DNA of 64,000 bases, taken from the NCBI GenBank assembly GCA_019635435.1, contig JAHBZM010000001.1, forward strand, positions 1,302,001 to 1,366,000, given 5' to 3'. Below the pieces are notes generated by a model, which was not told where the DNA came from, did no database searches, and was given only the letters and a program-made list of their open reading frames with translations. Shown here one piece after another: positions 1 through 13,035 of the stretch (position 1 is its first letter; each line of letters opens with the position of its first letter). Source of the DNA: Ramlibacter sp. (GTDB lineage Bacteria; Pseudomonadota; Gammaproteobacteria; Burkholderiales; Burkholderiaceae_C). The translations under genes were made by a program, and so were the position numbers.

Positions 1-1
1 C

Positions 2-580
2 CTGACGGCGCGCGGACCCTGGCTCGTGGCCTTGACGTTTGCGATGTATTCCGGGCAATGGCTTGCCGTCGTCGGCTTCCTGCCATCGATCTATGCCCAG
101 GCGGGTTTGTCGGGCGCGACCACCGGTACCCTCACGGCGCTGGCTGCCGCCGTGAACATCGTGGGCAATCTTGCTTCCGGCTACTGGCTCCAACGCGGCG
201 TTCCGGCGCCCAGGCTGCTGTATGGCGGCTTCCTGGTGATGGGTCTGGGTGCGCTGGGCGCTTTCCTGCCGGCCGACGGGATGACGCCGGCGCTGCGCTA
301 CCTGTGCGTATTGATGTTTTCCATGGTGGGCGGCGTGATCCCCGGCACCTTGTTCTCGCTCGCGGTGCGGCTCGCGCCCGGCGAGCGCACGGTCTCCACG
401 ACCGTGGGCTGGATGCAGCAATGGTCAGCGGCCGGCCAGTTCGCCGGGCCGCCGCTGGTGGCATGGGTCGCGGGCTGGACGGGTGGCTGGGGCTGGACCT
501 GGTGCGTCACGGGGGGCTGTTCGCTGGTGGGGGTGCTGCTGGCCAGTCGCGTGGCCAGGCTGCTGGCGCCGAGCCGATAA
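2..580 (+). CDS. MFS transporter, C-terminal part (5' end outside window)
   Basis: The reading frame is open from the first bases of the window and ends at TAA 578-580, so only the C-terminal ~190 residues of a membrane transporter are present. The visible part has about six hydrophobic segments separated by short basic loops (for example YWLQRG and the C-terminal ASRVARLLAPSR), as in the second half of a 12-helix major facilitator. The style resembles CynX/NimT-type MFS permeases, but substrate cannot be inferred. The apparent GTG at 26 is internal and is not a start, because the hydrophobic frame continues upstream of it. Confidence 0.7.
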   Translation: MTARGPWLVALTFAMYSGQWLAVVGFLPSIYAQAGLSGATTGTLTALAAAVNIVGNLASGYWLQRGVPAPRLLYGGFLVMGLGALGAFLPADGMTPALRYLCVLMFSMVGGVIPGTLFSLAVRLAPGERTVSTTVGWMQQWSAAGQFAGPPLVAWVAGWTGGWGWTWCVTGGCSLVGVLLASRVARLLAPSR

Positions 581-617
581 AATTCGCCGCACAACATACC
601 GCGCCGCCGGAGGAACC

Positions 618-1265
618 GTGAGCTTTCTGAACCAACTCAAGTCGCAGGCCCATGCGCTGCAAAGCCAGCAGGGCGCCCTGTCAAAAGACCTGGAAGCCCA
701 CACCGCGGCCGCCGAGGCAGCCTGCGGCCGGGTGCAGCATTACCTTGCGGAACTGGCCCGGCAGCTCAACGTCCTGACGCCCCCCGGCCCGCGCTTCAGC
801 CTCGATGGAAAGACCCCGTGGCCCGCCATGAAACTGACCAGTTTCCGCGTCGATGCGCGCAAGAAAATGCTGCGCGACCGCGAGGTGTTTGACTACCTGG
901 GCATGGGCTGGAACGTGGTGCCCCAGATCGGCGCGCCGGTCGGCGGCACCGTGAGCGTCAATTTCCCGCCGGATCTGGAGCGGGTGGAAACGCGGTTGTC
1001 CACGGGCTCCGTCAAGCACGAGCGCAAGGAAATCCGCCATCCCGAGAAGAACACGCTGCAGGCCATCCAGTTTGACTACATCACCGAGACACGCGGTTAT
1101 GTGCGCATCACCCCGGACCATGACAGTGGCCAGCTCGGATTCAGGGTGGTGAATGCCAACGGCTTTGGCATCGTCAATACGACCTGGCACGCGGCGAAGG
1201 TGCAGACCGACCTGCTGGACGAACTGGCCAAGCTGGTGGTGGCCCAGCCCAGCCGGTTTGCCTGA
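618..1265 (+). CDS. Conserved hypothetical protein, 215 aa
   Basis: The GTG start at 618 is chosen because GGAGG lies at 609-613 and the protein then begins MSFLNQLKSQA. A longer frame from 483 would overlap the MFS gene. The protein is soluble, without signal peptide or membrane segment. Residues 1-50 look helical and possibly coiled, and the rest is mixed alpha/beta and ends in a helix (LLDELAKLVV). I recognise no domain. It lies 37 bp after the transporter and only 6 bp before the DUF1415 gene, so it probably heads a small cotranscribed group. Confidence 0.7.
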   Translation: MSFLNQLKSQAHALQSQQGALSKDLEAHTAAAEAACGRVQHYLAELARQLNVLTPPGPRFSLDGKTPWPAMKLTSFRVDARKKMLRDREVFDYLGMGWNVVPQIGAPVGGTVSVNFPPDLERVETRLSTGSVKHERKEIRHPEKNTLQAIQFDYITETRGYVRITPDHDSGQLGFRVVNANGFGIVNTTWHAAKVQTDLLDELAKLVVAQPSRFA

Positions 1266-1271
1266 GGCCTC

Positions 1272-1826
1272 GTGGACGAAGTACTGGCTCCGGCGCTGCA
1301 ACTCACCCGGACCTGGGTCGAGCGGGCCGTCATCGGCCTGAATCTGTGCCCCTTTGCCAAGGCGGTTCAGGTCAAGGGCCAGGTGCGCTACGTCCAGTGC
1401 GACGCCGACAACCCTGACCTGCTGCTGGATCAACTGGCCGCCGAACTCCAGTCGCTGGCGGCGGCCGATCCCGCCGAGCGCGACACCACCTTGCTCGTGG
1501 CCCCTTATTGCCTGCACGACTTCCTTGCGTTCAACGAATTCCTGCCGCGTGCCGACCGGGTCTTGAAGCGCCTGCGCATGCAAGGGCAGTTCCAGATCGC
1601 CAGTTTCCATCCCGCCTACCAGTTCGCGGATACCGAGGCCAACGACATCACCAACTTCACCAACCGCTCCCCGTACCCGACCCTGCATCTGCTGCGCGAG
1701 GCCAGCATTGACCGCGCCGTCGAGGCGTTTCCGCAGGCCGACGCGATCTTCGAAGCCAACATGCAAACCCTGCGCGCGCTGGGCCATGAGGGCTGGATGG
1801 CCCTGGGTGTGGGTGCCCCGTCATGA
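1272..1826 (+). CDS. DUF1415 family protein
   Basis: A 184-aa soluble protein starting at GTG 1272 (MDEVLAPALQ). The segment ITNFTNRSPYPTLHLLREAS at about residues 122-141 and the early motif WVERAVIGLNLCPFA are what I recognise as the DUF1415 family, which has no established biochemical role. Its stop overlaps the ATG of the next gene by 4 bp (1823-1826), implying translational coupling to the methyltransferase. Confidence 0.8.
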   Translation: MDEVLAPALQLTRTWVERAVIGLNLCPFAKAVQVKGQVRYVQCDADNPDLLLDQLAAELQSLAAADPAERDTTLLVAPYCLHDFLAFNEFLPRADRVLKRLRMQGQFQIASFHPAYQFADTEANDITNFTNRSPYPTLHLLREASIDRAVEAFPQADAIFEANMQTLRALGHEGWMALGVGAPS

Positions 1827-2668
1827 AGCCGGCGGACAAGCCCGACCCACTGGAGGCGGCCGGCATCCGTCCTGGCCAGTCGCTGGAGCTCCTCAAGGAA
1901 CTGCACATCCTCACGCGCGAAGGCCGGCTCAACCAGGACTCGCGGCGCAAGCTCAAGCAGGTCCACCACCTGTTCCAGTTCATCGAGAAGCTGCTTCTGG
2001 AAATGCCTGCCGATGAGGCCATCACGCTGGCCGACCACGGGGCGGGCAAGTCGTACCTCGGGTTCATCATCTACGACCTGTTTTTCAGGGCGCGGCCGCA
2101 GGGGCACATCTTCGGCATTGAAACGCGGGCGGAGCTGGTCCGCCAGTCCACTGACCTGGCCGGCCGGCTCGGGTTTGACCGCATGAGCTTCCTGAACCTG
2201 AGCGTCGCCGAGTCGGCCCGGTCGGCGGACCTGCCGGACCGGATTGACGTGGTGACGGCCCTGCACGCCTGCGATACCGCCACCGACGACGCCATCGCCT
2301 TCGGCCTGCAAAAGCAGGCGGAGTTCATGGTGCTGGTGCCGTGTTGCCAGGCGGAGGTGGCGGCCTGTCTGCGCGGCAACAAGGCGCTGGCGCTGGCGCG
2401 CACCCCGCTGGCCGAGCTCTGGCGCCATCCGCTTCACACGCGCGAGCTGGGCAGCCAGATCACCAACGTCCTGCGCTGCCTCTACCTTGAAGCCAGCGGC
2501 TACCAGGTCACGGTGACCGAGCTCGTCGGCTGGGAGCACAGCCTCAAGAATGAACTCATCATTGCCCGGCACACGGGCCAGCGCAAACGCAGCGCCGCCG
2601 AGCGCCTGCGCAGCCTGCTCCAGGAATTCGGGCTTGAATCTTTAATTGGGGTCAGATTCCAATTATGA
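1823..2668 (+). CDS. SAM-dependent methyltransferase-like protein
   Basis: 281 aa. A glycine-rich SAM-binding motif, LADHGAGKSYLGF, is visible at residues 69-81, followed by a Rossmann-like region (IFGIETRAELV; DVVTALHACDTATDDAI) and a VPCCQAE motif. This layout matches the Methyltransf_32-type family, whose substrate is unknown. The gene is coupled to the DUF1415 gene by a 4-bp overlap. The last eight codons (LIGVRFQL) and the stop are supplied by the left inverted repeat of the adjacent RAYT element, so the C-terminus has been rewritten by the insertion. Confidence 0.8.
   Translation: MKPADKPDPLEAAGIRPGQSLELLKELHILTREGRLNQDSRRKLKQVHHLFQFIEKLLLEMPADEAITLADHGAGKSYLGFIIYDLFFRARPQGHIFGIETRAELVRQSTDLAGRLGFDRMSFLNLSVAESARSADLPDRIDVVTALHACDTATDDAIAFGLQKQAEFMVLVPCCQAEVAACLRGNKALALARTPLAELWRHPLHTRELGSQITNVLRCLYLEASGYQVTVTELVGWEHSLKNELIIARHTGQRKRSAAERLRSLLQEFGLESLIGVRFQL
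2644..2664 (+). repeat. RAYT left inverted repeat (REP-like)
   Basis: A 21-bp sequence matching the reverse complement of 3494-3514 over 19 consecutive positions. It carries a self-complementary AATTGG ... CCAATT pair. It overlaps the 3' end of the methyltransferase gene, giving codons L-I-G-V-R-F-Q-L. Confidence 0.85.
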
Positions 2669-2692
2669 TGGCCTGGTCTTCATGAGATCAGC

Positions 2693-3433
2693 ATGGCCCG
2701 CCTTCCCCGATTGACCGTCCCCGGCTTTCCACACCACATCATCCAGCGCGGCAACAACCGCCAGCCCATTGTGGCCACGGCGGCCGACCACGACATGCTG
2801 CTGTCCCTGCTGGCAGAGAACGCGCACAGGCATGGTGTGGCGGTGCATGCCTATGTGCTGATGACCAACCACTTCCACCTGCTTGCGACCCCCGAGGCGG
2901 CTGATTCGATCCCGCGCATGATGCAGGCGGTGGGGCGCCGCTATGTCCGGTACTTCAACACGGCGCAGGCGCGCACCGGCACCTTGTGGGAAGGGCGCTA
3001 CCGCTCGACCCTGATCGAAGCGGAGCGGCATTTCCTGGCCTGCATGGTCTACATCGACCTCAACCCCGTGCGGGCCGCCATGGTGGCCAGCCCTGGCGAC
3101 TATGCCTGGTCCAGCCACGGGCACTACGTGGGTCTGCGCCACGACAAGCTGATCACCCCCCACCCCCTGTTCTGGAGCTTGGGGAACACGCCCTTTGCCC
3201 GCGAAGCCGCCTATGCGGAACTGGTGCGCAGCGGGCTTGACGCGTCCACCCAACAGGCCTTGACGGAGTCGGCGCTGCGCGGTTGGGCGCTGGGATCACC
3301 TGACTTTGTGGCCGATCTGCAGCAGCGGACCGCGCGCCGGATTGCCAAGGCCCGGCCGGGGCGCCCACGACTGAAAGTCGCCGAAGGAGGTGAGTCTGCA
3401 ACCGAGCTCACTACAGACTCAGCGGTCAAGTAA
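2693..3433 (+). CDS. REP-associated tyrosine transposase (RAYT, Y1/IS200-like HUH)
   Basis: 246 aa. The N-terminus (MARLPRLTVPGFPHHIIQRG) is typical of RAYT proteins. The HUH motif HFH lies in VLMTNHFHLLATP at about residues 58-70, and the signature YIDLNPVRAAMV lies near residues 119-130. The catalytic tyrosine is probably in the GRYRSTL stretch or nearby, but I cannot assign it with certainty. The C-terminus ends in a basic GRPRLKV tail followed by a variable extension. RAYTs process single-stranded REP hairpins and are usually single-copy, domesticated-looking genes. The gene is intact, and its orientation is the same as its neighbours. Confidence 0.9.
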   Translation: MARLPRLTVPGFPHHIIQRGNNRQPIVATAADHDMLLSLLAENAHRHGVAVHAYVLMTNHFHLLATPEAADSIPRMMQAVGRRYVRYFNTAQARTGTLWEGRYRSTLIEAERHFLACMVYIDLNPVRAAMVASPGDYAWSSHGHYVGLRHDKLITPHPLFWSLGNTPFAREAAYAELVRSGLDASTQQALTESALRGWALGSPDFVADLQQRTARRIAKARPGRPRLKVAEGGESATELTTDSAVK

Positions 3434-3493
3434 TCAACCGCCCAGGCATTTAATCCGTCCCCAATAAAAATACCAGGTCAGCTTCTCGAAAAT

Positions 3494-3514
3494 AATTGGA
3501 ATCTGACCCCAAAT
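3494..3514 (-). repeat. RAYT right inverted repeat (REP-like)
   Basis: The reverse complement matches the left repeat at 2644-2664 (core AATTGGAATCTGACCCCAA). It ends 8 bp before the -35 box of the gltB promoter. Confidence 0.85.
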
Positions 3515-3521
3515 AAATAAC

Positions 3522-3550
3522 TTGGCATCATTGTTGCGGTGCACTATGCT
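3522..3550 (+). promoter_or_regulatory. Probable sigma-70 promoter of gltBD
   Basis: TTGGCA at 3522-3527, a 17-bp spacer and TATGCT at 3545-3550 make a near-consensus promoter 33 bp upstream of the gltB ATG. A good ribosome site, AGGAG, is at 3572-3576. Confidence 0.7.
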
Positions 3551-3582
3551 TTCCATCCCTGCGAAAAACATAGGAGCACGCC

Positions 3583-8310
<4,728 letters not shown>

Positions 8311-8345
8311 GGCCCGGACCTCCAGGACACACAGGAACACAGATC

Positions 8346-9812
8346 ATGGGAAAAATCACCGGCTTCTTGGAATACGGGCGCATCGAGGAGGGCTACAAGC
8401 CCGTTGCCGAGCGCGTGAAGCACTACAAGGAATTCGTTGTGGGCCTGGACGATGCGCAGGCCAAGATCCAGGGCGCACGCTGCATGGACTGCGGCACGCC
8501 GTTCTGCAACAGCGGCTGCCCGGTCAACAACATCATTCCGGACTTCAACGACCTGGTCTACCGGGGCGACTGGAAGAACGCGATCGAGGTGCTGCACAGC
8601 ACCAACAACTTCCCCGAGTTCACCGGCCGCATCTGCCCCGCGCCCTGCGAGGCCGCCTGCACACTCAACGTCAACGACGACCCGGTGGGCATCAAGTCGA
8701 TCGAGCACGCCATCATCGACCGCGCCTGGTCCGAGGGTTGGGTCACCCCGCGTCCGGCCAGGCACAAGACCGGCAAGAAGGTGGCCGTGGTGGGCTCGGG
8801 CCCGGCCGGCATGGCGGCGGCCCAGCAGCTGGCGCGCGCCGGCCATGACGTGACGCTGTTCGAGAAGAACGACCGCGTGGGCGGCCTGCTGCGCTACGGC
8901 ATTCCTGACTTCAAGATGGAGAAGTCGCACATCGACCGCCGCGTCGACCAGATGCAAAAGGAGGGCGTGACCTTCCGCACTGGCGTGATGGTGGGCAAGC
9001 TGCCCAAGGACTCCAGGGTCACCAACTGGGCCAAGGAAACCGTCACGCCCGAGCAGCTCCAGAAAGACTTTGACGCGGTGCTGCTCACCGGTGGCGCCGA
9101 GCAAAGCCGCGACCTGCCCGTGCCGGGCCGCGAGCTGGACGGCATCCACTTCGCCATGGAGTTCCTGCCGCAGCAGAACAAGGTCAACGCCGGCGACAAG
9201 GTCAAGGGCCAGCTGCGCGCCGACGGCAAGCATGTCATCGTCATCGGTGGCGGCGACACCGGTTCCGACTGCGTGGGCACCAGCAACCGCCATGGCGCGG
9301 TCAGCGTGACCCAGTTCGAACTGATGCCCCAGCCGCCCGAGGAAGAGAACCGCCCCCTGACCTGGCCGTACTGGCCGATCAAGCTGCGCACCAGTTCCAG
9401 CCACGAAGAAGGCTGCGAGCGCGAGTTCGCGATTTCCACCAAGGAATTCATCGGCGAAAAGGGCAAGGTCACCGGGCTCAAGACCGTTCGTGTCGAGTGG
9501 AAGGACGGCAAGATGATCGAGGTGCCCGGCAGCGAGCAGCTGCTCAAGGCCGATCTGGTGTTGCTGGCCATGGGTTTTGTGAGCCCGGTCGCCAGCGTGC
9601 TCGAGCAGTTTGGCGTGGAGAAGGATGCGCGCGGCAATGCCAGGGCCACGACCGAGTTCACGGGCGGCTACGCCACCAACGTGGCCCGGGTTTTCGCGGC
9701 CGGCGACATCCGCCGGGGCCAGTCACTGGTGGTCTGGGCCATCCGCGAAGGCCGCCAGGCGGCGCGCGCGGTAGACGAGTTCCTCATGGGGTTTTCCGAC
9801 CTTCCGCGGTGA
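8346..9812 (+). CDS. gltD: Glutamate synthase (NADPH) small subunit
   Basis: 488 aa. The N-terminal cysteine clusters CMDCGTPFCNSGCP and CPAPCEAAC bind 4Fe-4S centres. Then come an FAD-binding GSGPAGMAAAQQLA motif near residue 152 and an NADPH-binding GGGDTGSDC motif near residue 302. The protein feeds electrons from NADPH to GltB. It directly follows gltB in one operon that is closed by the terminator at 9984-10010. A dispersed repeat begins 2 bp after its stop codon. Confidence 0.97.
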   Translation: MGKITGFLEYGRIEEGYKPVAERVKHYKEFVVGLDDAQAKIQGARCMDCGTPFCNSGCPVNNIIPDFNDLVYRGDWKNAIEVLHSTNNFPEFTGRICPAPCEAACTLNVNDDPVGIKSIEHAIIDRAWSEGWVTPRPARHKTGKKVAVVGSGPAGMAAAQQLARAGHDVTLFEKNDRVGGLLRYGIPDFKMEKSHIDRRVDQMQKEGVTFRTGVMVGKLPKDSRVTNWAKETVTPEQLQKDFDAVLLTGGAEQSRDLPVPGRELDGIHFAMEFLPQQNKVNAGDKVKGQLRADGKHVIVIGGGDTGSDCVGTSNRHGAVSVTQFELMPQPPEEENRPLTWPYWPIKLRTSSSHEEGCEREFAISTKEFIGEKGKVTGLKTVRVEWKDGKMIEVPGSEQLLKADLVLLAMGFVSPVASVLEQFGVEKDARGNARATTEFTGGYATNVARVFAAGDIRRGQSLVVWAIREGRQAARAVDEFLMGFSDLPR

Positions 9813-9814
9813 AA

Positions 9815-9875
9815 GTGCTATTGAATTGGTAGCGCCTGATGGCCGCCCCATCAGGACTACAACCACTTTTGACCC
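9815..9875 (+). repeat. Dispersed palindromic repeat, family 1, copy 1
   Basis: The arm GCTATTGAATTGGTAGC lies at 9817-9833. The body contains TGGCCGCC and TCAGGACTACAACC, ending in TTTTGACCCC. It occupies the space just after the gltD stop codon. Confidence 0.8.
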
Positions 9876-9983
9876 CTAAGTCGCCCGCCGGCACGGCCCG
9901 GACGCCCTGGCGCCCGCGCGCCGGGCGCGCCCGTGTGCCTTGTGGATCGGGTAAACCCCGTATCATTTGGTCTTCACATTTTC

Positions 9984-10010
9984 AAGCCGGGGTGTCGCTC
10001 CGGCTTTTTT
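9984..10010 (+). terminator. Intrinsic terminator-like hairpin after gltBD, abutting mlaF
   Basis: AAGCCGG (9984-9990) pairs with CCGGCTT (10000-10006) around a 9-nt loop, followed by a run of Ts to 10010. It lies only 6 bp before the mlaF ATG, so it could terminate gltBD transcripts or act as an attenuator for mlaF. Confidence 0.7.
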
Positions 10011-10016
10011 GTCCGG

Positions 10017-10835
10017 ATGACCACAGCCTCGCCGACCGCCCTGGTCGAATGCCGCCACCTGAGCTTCGGCTATGGCGCGCGTCCGATCCTGGATGACCTC
10101 ACGCTGACCGTGCCGCGCGGCAAGGTCACGGCCCTGATGGGCGCGTCTGGCGGCGGCAAGACCACGGTGCTGCGCCTGATCGGCGGCCAGGTCCGGGCCC
10201 AGAAGGGCGAGATGCTGTTTGACGGGCAGGAGGTCGCCACCCTCGACCCCGCCGGCCTGTACGCGGCGCGGCGCCGCATGGGCATGCTGTTCCAGTTCGG
10301 CGCGCTGTTCACCGACCTCAGCGTGTTTGACAACGTGGCGTTTCCGCTGCGCGAGCACACCAGCCTGTCGGAAAGCCTGGTGCGCGACGTGGTCCTCATG
10401 AAGCTCAACGCGGTGGGCCTGCGTGGCGCGCGCGACCTGATGCCCAGCGAGATCTCGGGCGGCATGGCCCGCCGCGTGGCGCTGGCGCGGGCCATCGCGC
10501 TGGACCCCGAGCTGATCATGTACGACGAACCTTTCGCCGGCCTGGACCCGATCTCCCTGGGCACCGCGGCCCAGCTGATCCGCCGCCTCAACGACACGCT
10601 GGGCATCACCAGCATCGTGGTCTCGCACGACCTTGAGGAAACCTTCCACATCGCCGACCAGGTGATCATCCTGGGCAATGGCCGGGTGCTGGCCCAGGGC
10701 ACGCCCGACGAGGTCCGCCGCAGCGACGACCCGCTGGTGCAGCAGTTCGTCCATGCCCAGCCCGATGGGCCGGTGCGCTTTCATTACCCGGGGCCCACGG
10801 TGGCTGAGGACTTTGGCGCGGGGTTGCCGTCATGA
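10017..10835 (+). CDS. mlaF: Mla phospholipid transporter ATPase
   Basis: 272 aa. Walker A GASGGGKTT is at residues 42-50, the MlaF-type signature ISGGMARR at 146-153, and Walker B LIMYDE at 166-171. It powers lipid trafficking across the periplasm between the outer and inner membranes. The ATG at 10017 is chosen because the protein then starts just before its beta-strand (LVECRHLSFGYG). No clear Shine-Dalgarno is present because the terminator T-run sits there. An upstream GTG at 9933 would add 28 residues of unlikely sequence. It overlaps mlaE by 4 bp. Confidence 0.93.
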   Translation: MTTASPTALVECRHLSFGYGARPILDDLTLTVPRGKVTALMGASGGGKTTVLRLIGGQVRAQKGEMLFDGQEVATLDPAGLYAARRRMGMLFQFGALFTDLSVFDNVAFPLREHTSLSESLVRDVVLMKLNAVGLRGARDLMPSEISGGMARRVALARAIALDPELIMYDEPFAGLDPISLGTAAQLIRRLNDTLGITSIVVSHDLEETFHIADQVIILGNGRVLAQGTPDEVRRSDDPLVQQFVHAQPDGPVRFHYPGPTVAEDFGAGLPS

Positions 10836-11614
10836 GTCCCTTTTCCCCCGCCCATCTGGGTTTCGCGGTGCGCCGCAAGCTGGCCGATCTCGGGCTTGGC
10901 GCGCGCCTGTTCCTCAGGCTGGTGGCGCTCGCGGGCCCGACGCTGCGTCGCTTCAGCCTGGTACGTGACCAGATCCACTTCCTGGGCAATTACTCGCTGG
11001 CCATCATCGCGGTGTCGGGCCTGTTCGTCGGCTTCGTGCTGGGCCTGCAGGGTTACTACACGCTGCAGCGCTACGGCTCCTCCGAGGCCCTGGGCCTGCT
11101 GGTCGCGCTCGGGCTGGTGCGGGAACTGGGCCCGGTGGTCACCGCGCTGCTGTTCGCCGGGCGCGCCGGGACCTCGCTCACGGCCGAAATCGGTCTCATG
11201 AAGGCGGGCGAGCAGCTCAGCGCCATGGAAATGATGGCGGTGGACCCGGTGCGCCGCATCCTCGCGCCGCGTTTCTGGGCCGGTGTCATCACCATGCCGC
11301 TGCTGGCCGCGGTCTTCAGCGCGGTCGGCATCCTGGGCGGCTGGGCCGTCGGGGTGCTGCTGATCGGCGTCGACCCCGGGGCGTTCTGGAGCCAGATGCA
11401 GGGCGGCGTGGATGTCTGGAAGGACGTCGGCAACGGCGTCATCAAGAGTTTTGTCTTTGGCGTGACCGTGACCTTCATTGCCTTGCTGCAGGGCTTCGAG
11501 GCCCAGGCCACGCCCGAGGGCGTGTCGCGCGCCACCACCCGCACCGTGGTGGTGGCGTCGTTGTCGGTCCTGGGGCTGGACTTCCTGCTCACCGCCATGA
11601 TGTTCAGCATTTAG
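10832..11614 (+). CDS. mlaE: Mla phospholipid transporter permease
   Basis: 260 aa with five to six hydrophobic helices. The family hallmark ELGPVVTALLFAGRAGTSLTAEIG is visible at about residues 96-120 (cited only as a landmark), and the EQL / DP motif follows. It forms the inner-membrane core of MlaFEDB. The start overlaps the mlaF stop, and mlaD follows after 53 bp. Confidence 0.95.
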   Translation: MSPFSPAHLGFAVRRKLADLGLGARLFLRLVALAGPTLRRFSLVRDQIHFLGNYSLAIIAVSGLFVGFVLGLQGYYTLQRYGSSEALGLLVALGLVRELGPVVTALLFAGRAGTSLTAEIGLMKAGEQLSAMEMMAVDPVRRILAPRFWAGVITMPLLAAVFSAVGILGGWAVGVLLIGVDPGAFWSQMQGGVDVWKDVGNGVIKSFVFGVTVTFIALLQGFEAQATPEGVSRATTRTVVVASLSVLGLDFLLTAMMFSI

Positions 11615-11667
11615 GAGAACCCCATGAATTGCACCCACCCTGTCTGTTTGCTGCCGGAGGCCTGACC

Positions 11668-12156
11668 ATGGAACGCTCCAAGAATGATGTCTGGGTTGGC
11701 CTGTTTGTCCTGATCGGGGGCGCGGCGCTGCTGTTCCTGGCCCTGCAGTCGGCCAACCTGCTGAGCCTGAGTTTCCAGTCCACCTACAAGGTCACGGCGC
11801 TGTTCGACAACATTGGCGGGCTCAAGCGCCAGGCCGCCGTGAAAAGCTCGGGCGTGGTGGTCGGCCGCGTGGACTCGATCAGCTTTGACGACAAGACCTT
11901 CCGCGCCCGGGTGACGCTGGCGCTGGAAACTCAATACGTGTTTCCCAGGGACAGTTCGCTCAAGATCCTCACCAGCGGCCTGCTCGGCGAGCAGTACATC
12001 GGCATCGAGGCCGGCGCCTCCGAGAAAAATCTGGCGGCTGGCGATACCATTGGCTCCACGCAGTCGGCCGTGGTGCTGGAAAACCTGATTGGCCAGTTCC
12101 TCTACAACAAGGCGGCGGACGGCGGAACCTCTTCAGGGGCAACCGGAAAAAAATGA
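11668..12156 (+). CDS. mlaD: Mla transporter MCE-domain protein
   Basis: 162 aa. One N-terminal membrane anchor (VWVGLFVLIGGAALLFLALQ) is followed by a single MCE domain (YKVTALFDNIGGLKRQAAVK, GLLGEQYIGIEAG). MlaD hexamers form the lipid-binding ring in the periplasm. The ATG at 11668 is preceded by GGAGG at 11657-11661, and an upstream ATG at 11629 is less likely. The stop overlaps mlaA by 4 bp. Confidence 0.93.
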   Translation: MERSKNDVWVGLFVLIGGAALLFLALQSANLLSLSFQSTYKVTALFDNIGGLKRQAAVKSSGVVVGRVDSISFDDKTFRARVTLALETQYVFPRDSSLKILTSGLLGEQYIGIEAGASEKNLAAGDTIGSTQSAVVLENLIGQFLYNKAADGGTSSGATGKK

Positions 12157-12920
12157 AAACAAATTCTTCATGGGCTGACGCCCCGGGCCGGGCCCGCGTG
12201 GCGGGCGTCCTGGCGCTGCTGTGCCTGACCCTGCTGGCCACGGGCTGCGCCAGCGGCTCGCGCGCCACCGCGCGCGACCCGCTGGAGCCGTTGAACCGCA
12301 AGGTGGCCCAGTTCAACGATGGCGCCGATGCCATCGTCCTCAAGCCACTGGCCACGGCCTACCGCGAGGTGGCCCCGCCGATGGTGCGTACCGGGGTCAG
12401 CAACTTCTTCGGCAACCTGCGCGACCTGTGGTCGTCGGTCAACAGCGCCCTGCAGTTCAAGGCCCAGAACGCGGCCGAGAACTTCATGCGCTTCAATGTC
12501 AACACCTTCTTCGGCCTCGGGGGCATCCTGGACGTTGCCAGTGAATTGAACATTGACCGGCACCGCGAGGACTTCGGCCAGACCCTGGGCCGCTGGGGCG
12601 TGCCGGCGGGCCCTTACGTGGTCTTGCCGCTGCTCGGGCCCTCGACGCTGCGCGACACGGTGGCGCTGACGTTTGACAACCAGGCCGACCCGGTCAGCCG
12701 GATCGACCCCACCTCGGCGCGCTACAGCGTCTACACCCTGCGCGCGGTCGATATCCGGTCGAATTTGCTGCGCGCCAGTTCGGTGCTGGACGATGCCGCG
12801 CTCGACAAATACACCTTCGTGCGCGACGTTTACCTGCAGCGGCGCCGCGCCGAGATTGACGAAAGGCGCAGTGAGTACCCGGGCGATGACGACGACGGGA
12901 AAGCCGAAAAAGCCCAATGA
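12153..12920 (+). CDS. mlaA: Outer-membrane lipoprotein MlaA (VacJ)
   Basis: 255 aa. A lipoprotein signal with lipobox LLATGC ends at residue 32. The conserved DPLEPLNRKVAQFND and GPSTLRDT motifs identify VacJ/MlaA, which removes misplaced phospholipids from the outer leaflet of the outer membrane. Having mlaA within the mla operon, between mlaD and mlaC, is normal for betaproteobacteria and differs from E. coli. The C-terminal tail is highly acidic (YPGDDDDGK). Confidence 0.95.
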   Translation: MKTNSSWADAPGRARVAGVLALLCLTLLATGCASGSRATARDPLEPLNRKVAQFNDGADAIVLKPLATAYREVAPPMVRTGVSNFFGNLRDLWSSVNSALQFKAQNAAENFMRFNVNTFFGLGGILDVASELNIDRHREDFGQTLGRWGVPAGPYVVLPLLGPSTLRDTVALTFDNQADPVSRIDPTSARYSVYTLRAVDIRSNLLRASSVLDDAALDKYTFVRDVYLQRRRAEIDERRSEYPGDDDDGKAEKAQ

Positions 12921-13035
12921 TGCGTTGCATCTGGTTGCAAGGGCACCACCGGAACGCGACAAAGTAAACCGAACCCTGCGTGTCCGCGCGAATCGAACGG
13001 GCATGGCGGTCTGACCGCATTTTTGAAGGAAAAGC

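Larger units (their letters stand above)
2644..3514 (+). mobile_element. RAYT element: Y1 transposase gene with flanking inverted repeats
   Basis: The transposase gene is bracketed by near-identical inverted repeats: 2644-2664 (containing GGGGTCAGATTCCAATT) and 3494-3514 (AATTGGAATCTGACCCC). Each repeat can also fold on itself through AATTGG / CCAATT ends, like a REP unit. The layout matches a REP-associated tyrosine transposase locus. The element has landed between the methyltransferase gene, whose 3' end it now encodes, and the gltB promoter, which begins 8 bp beyond the right repeat. Target-site duplication cannot be judged from this single copy. Confidence 0.8.
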
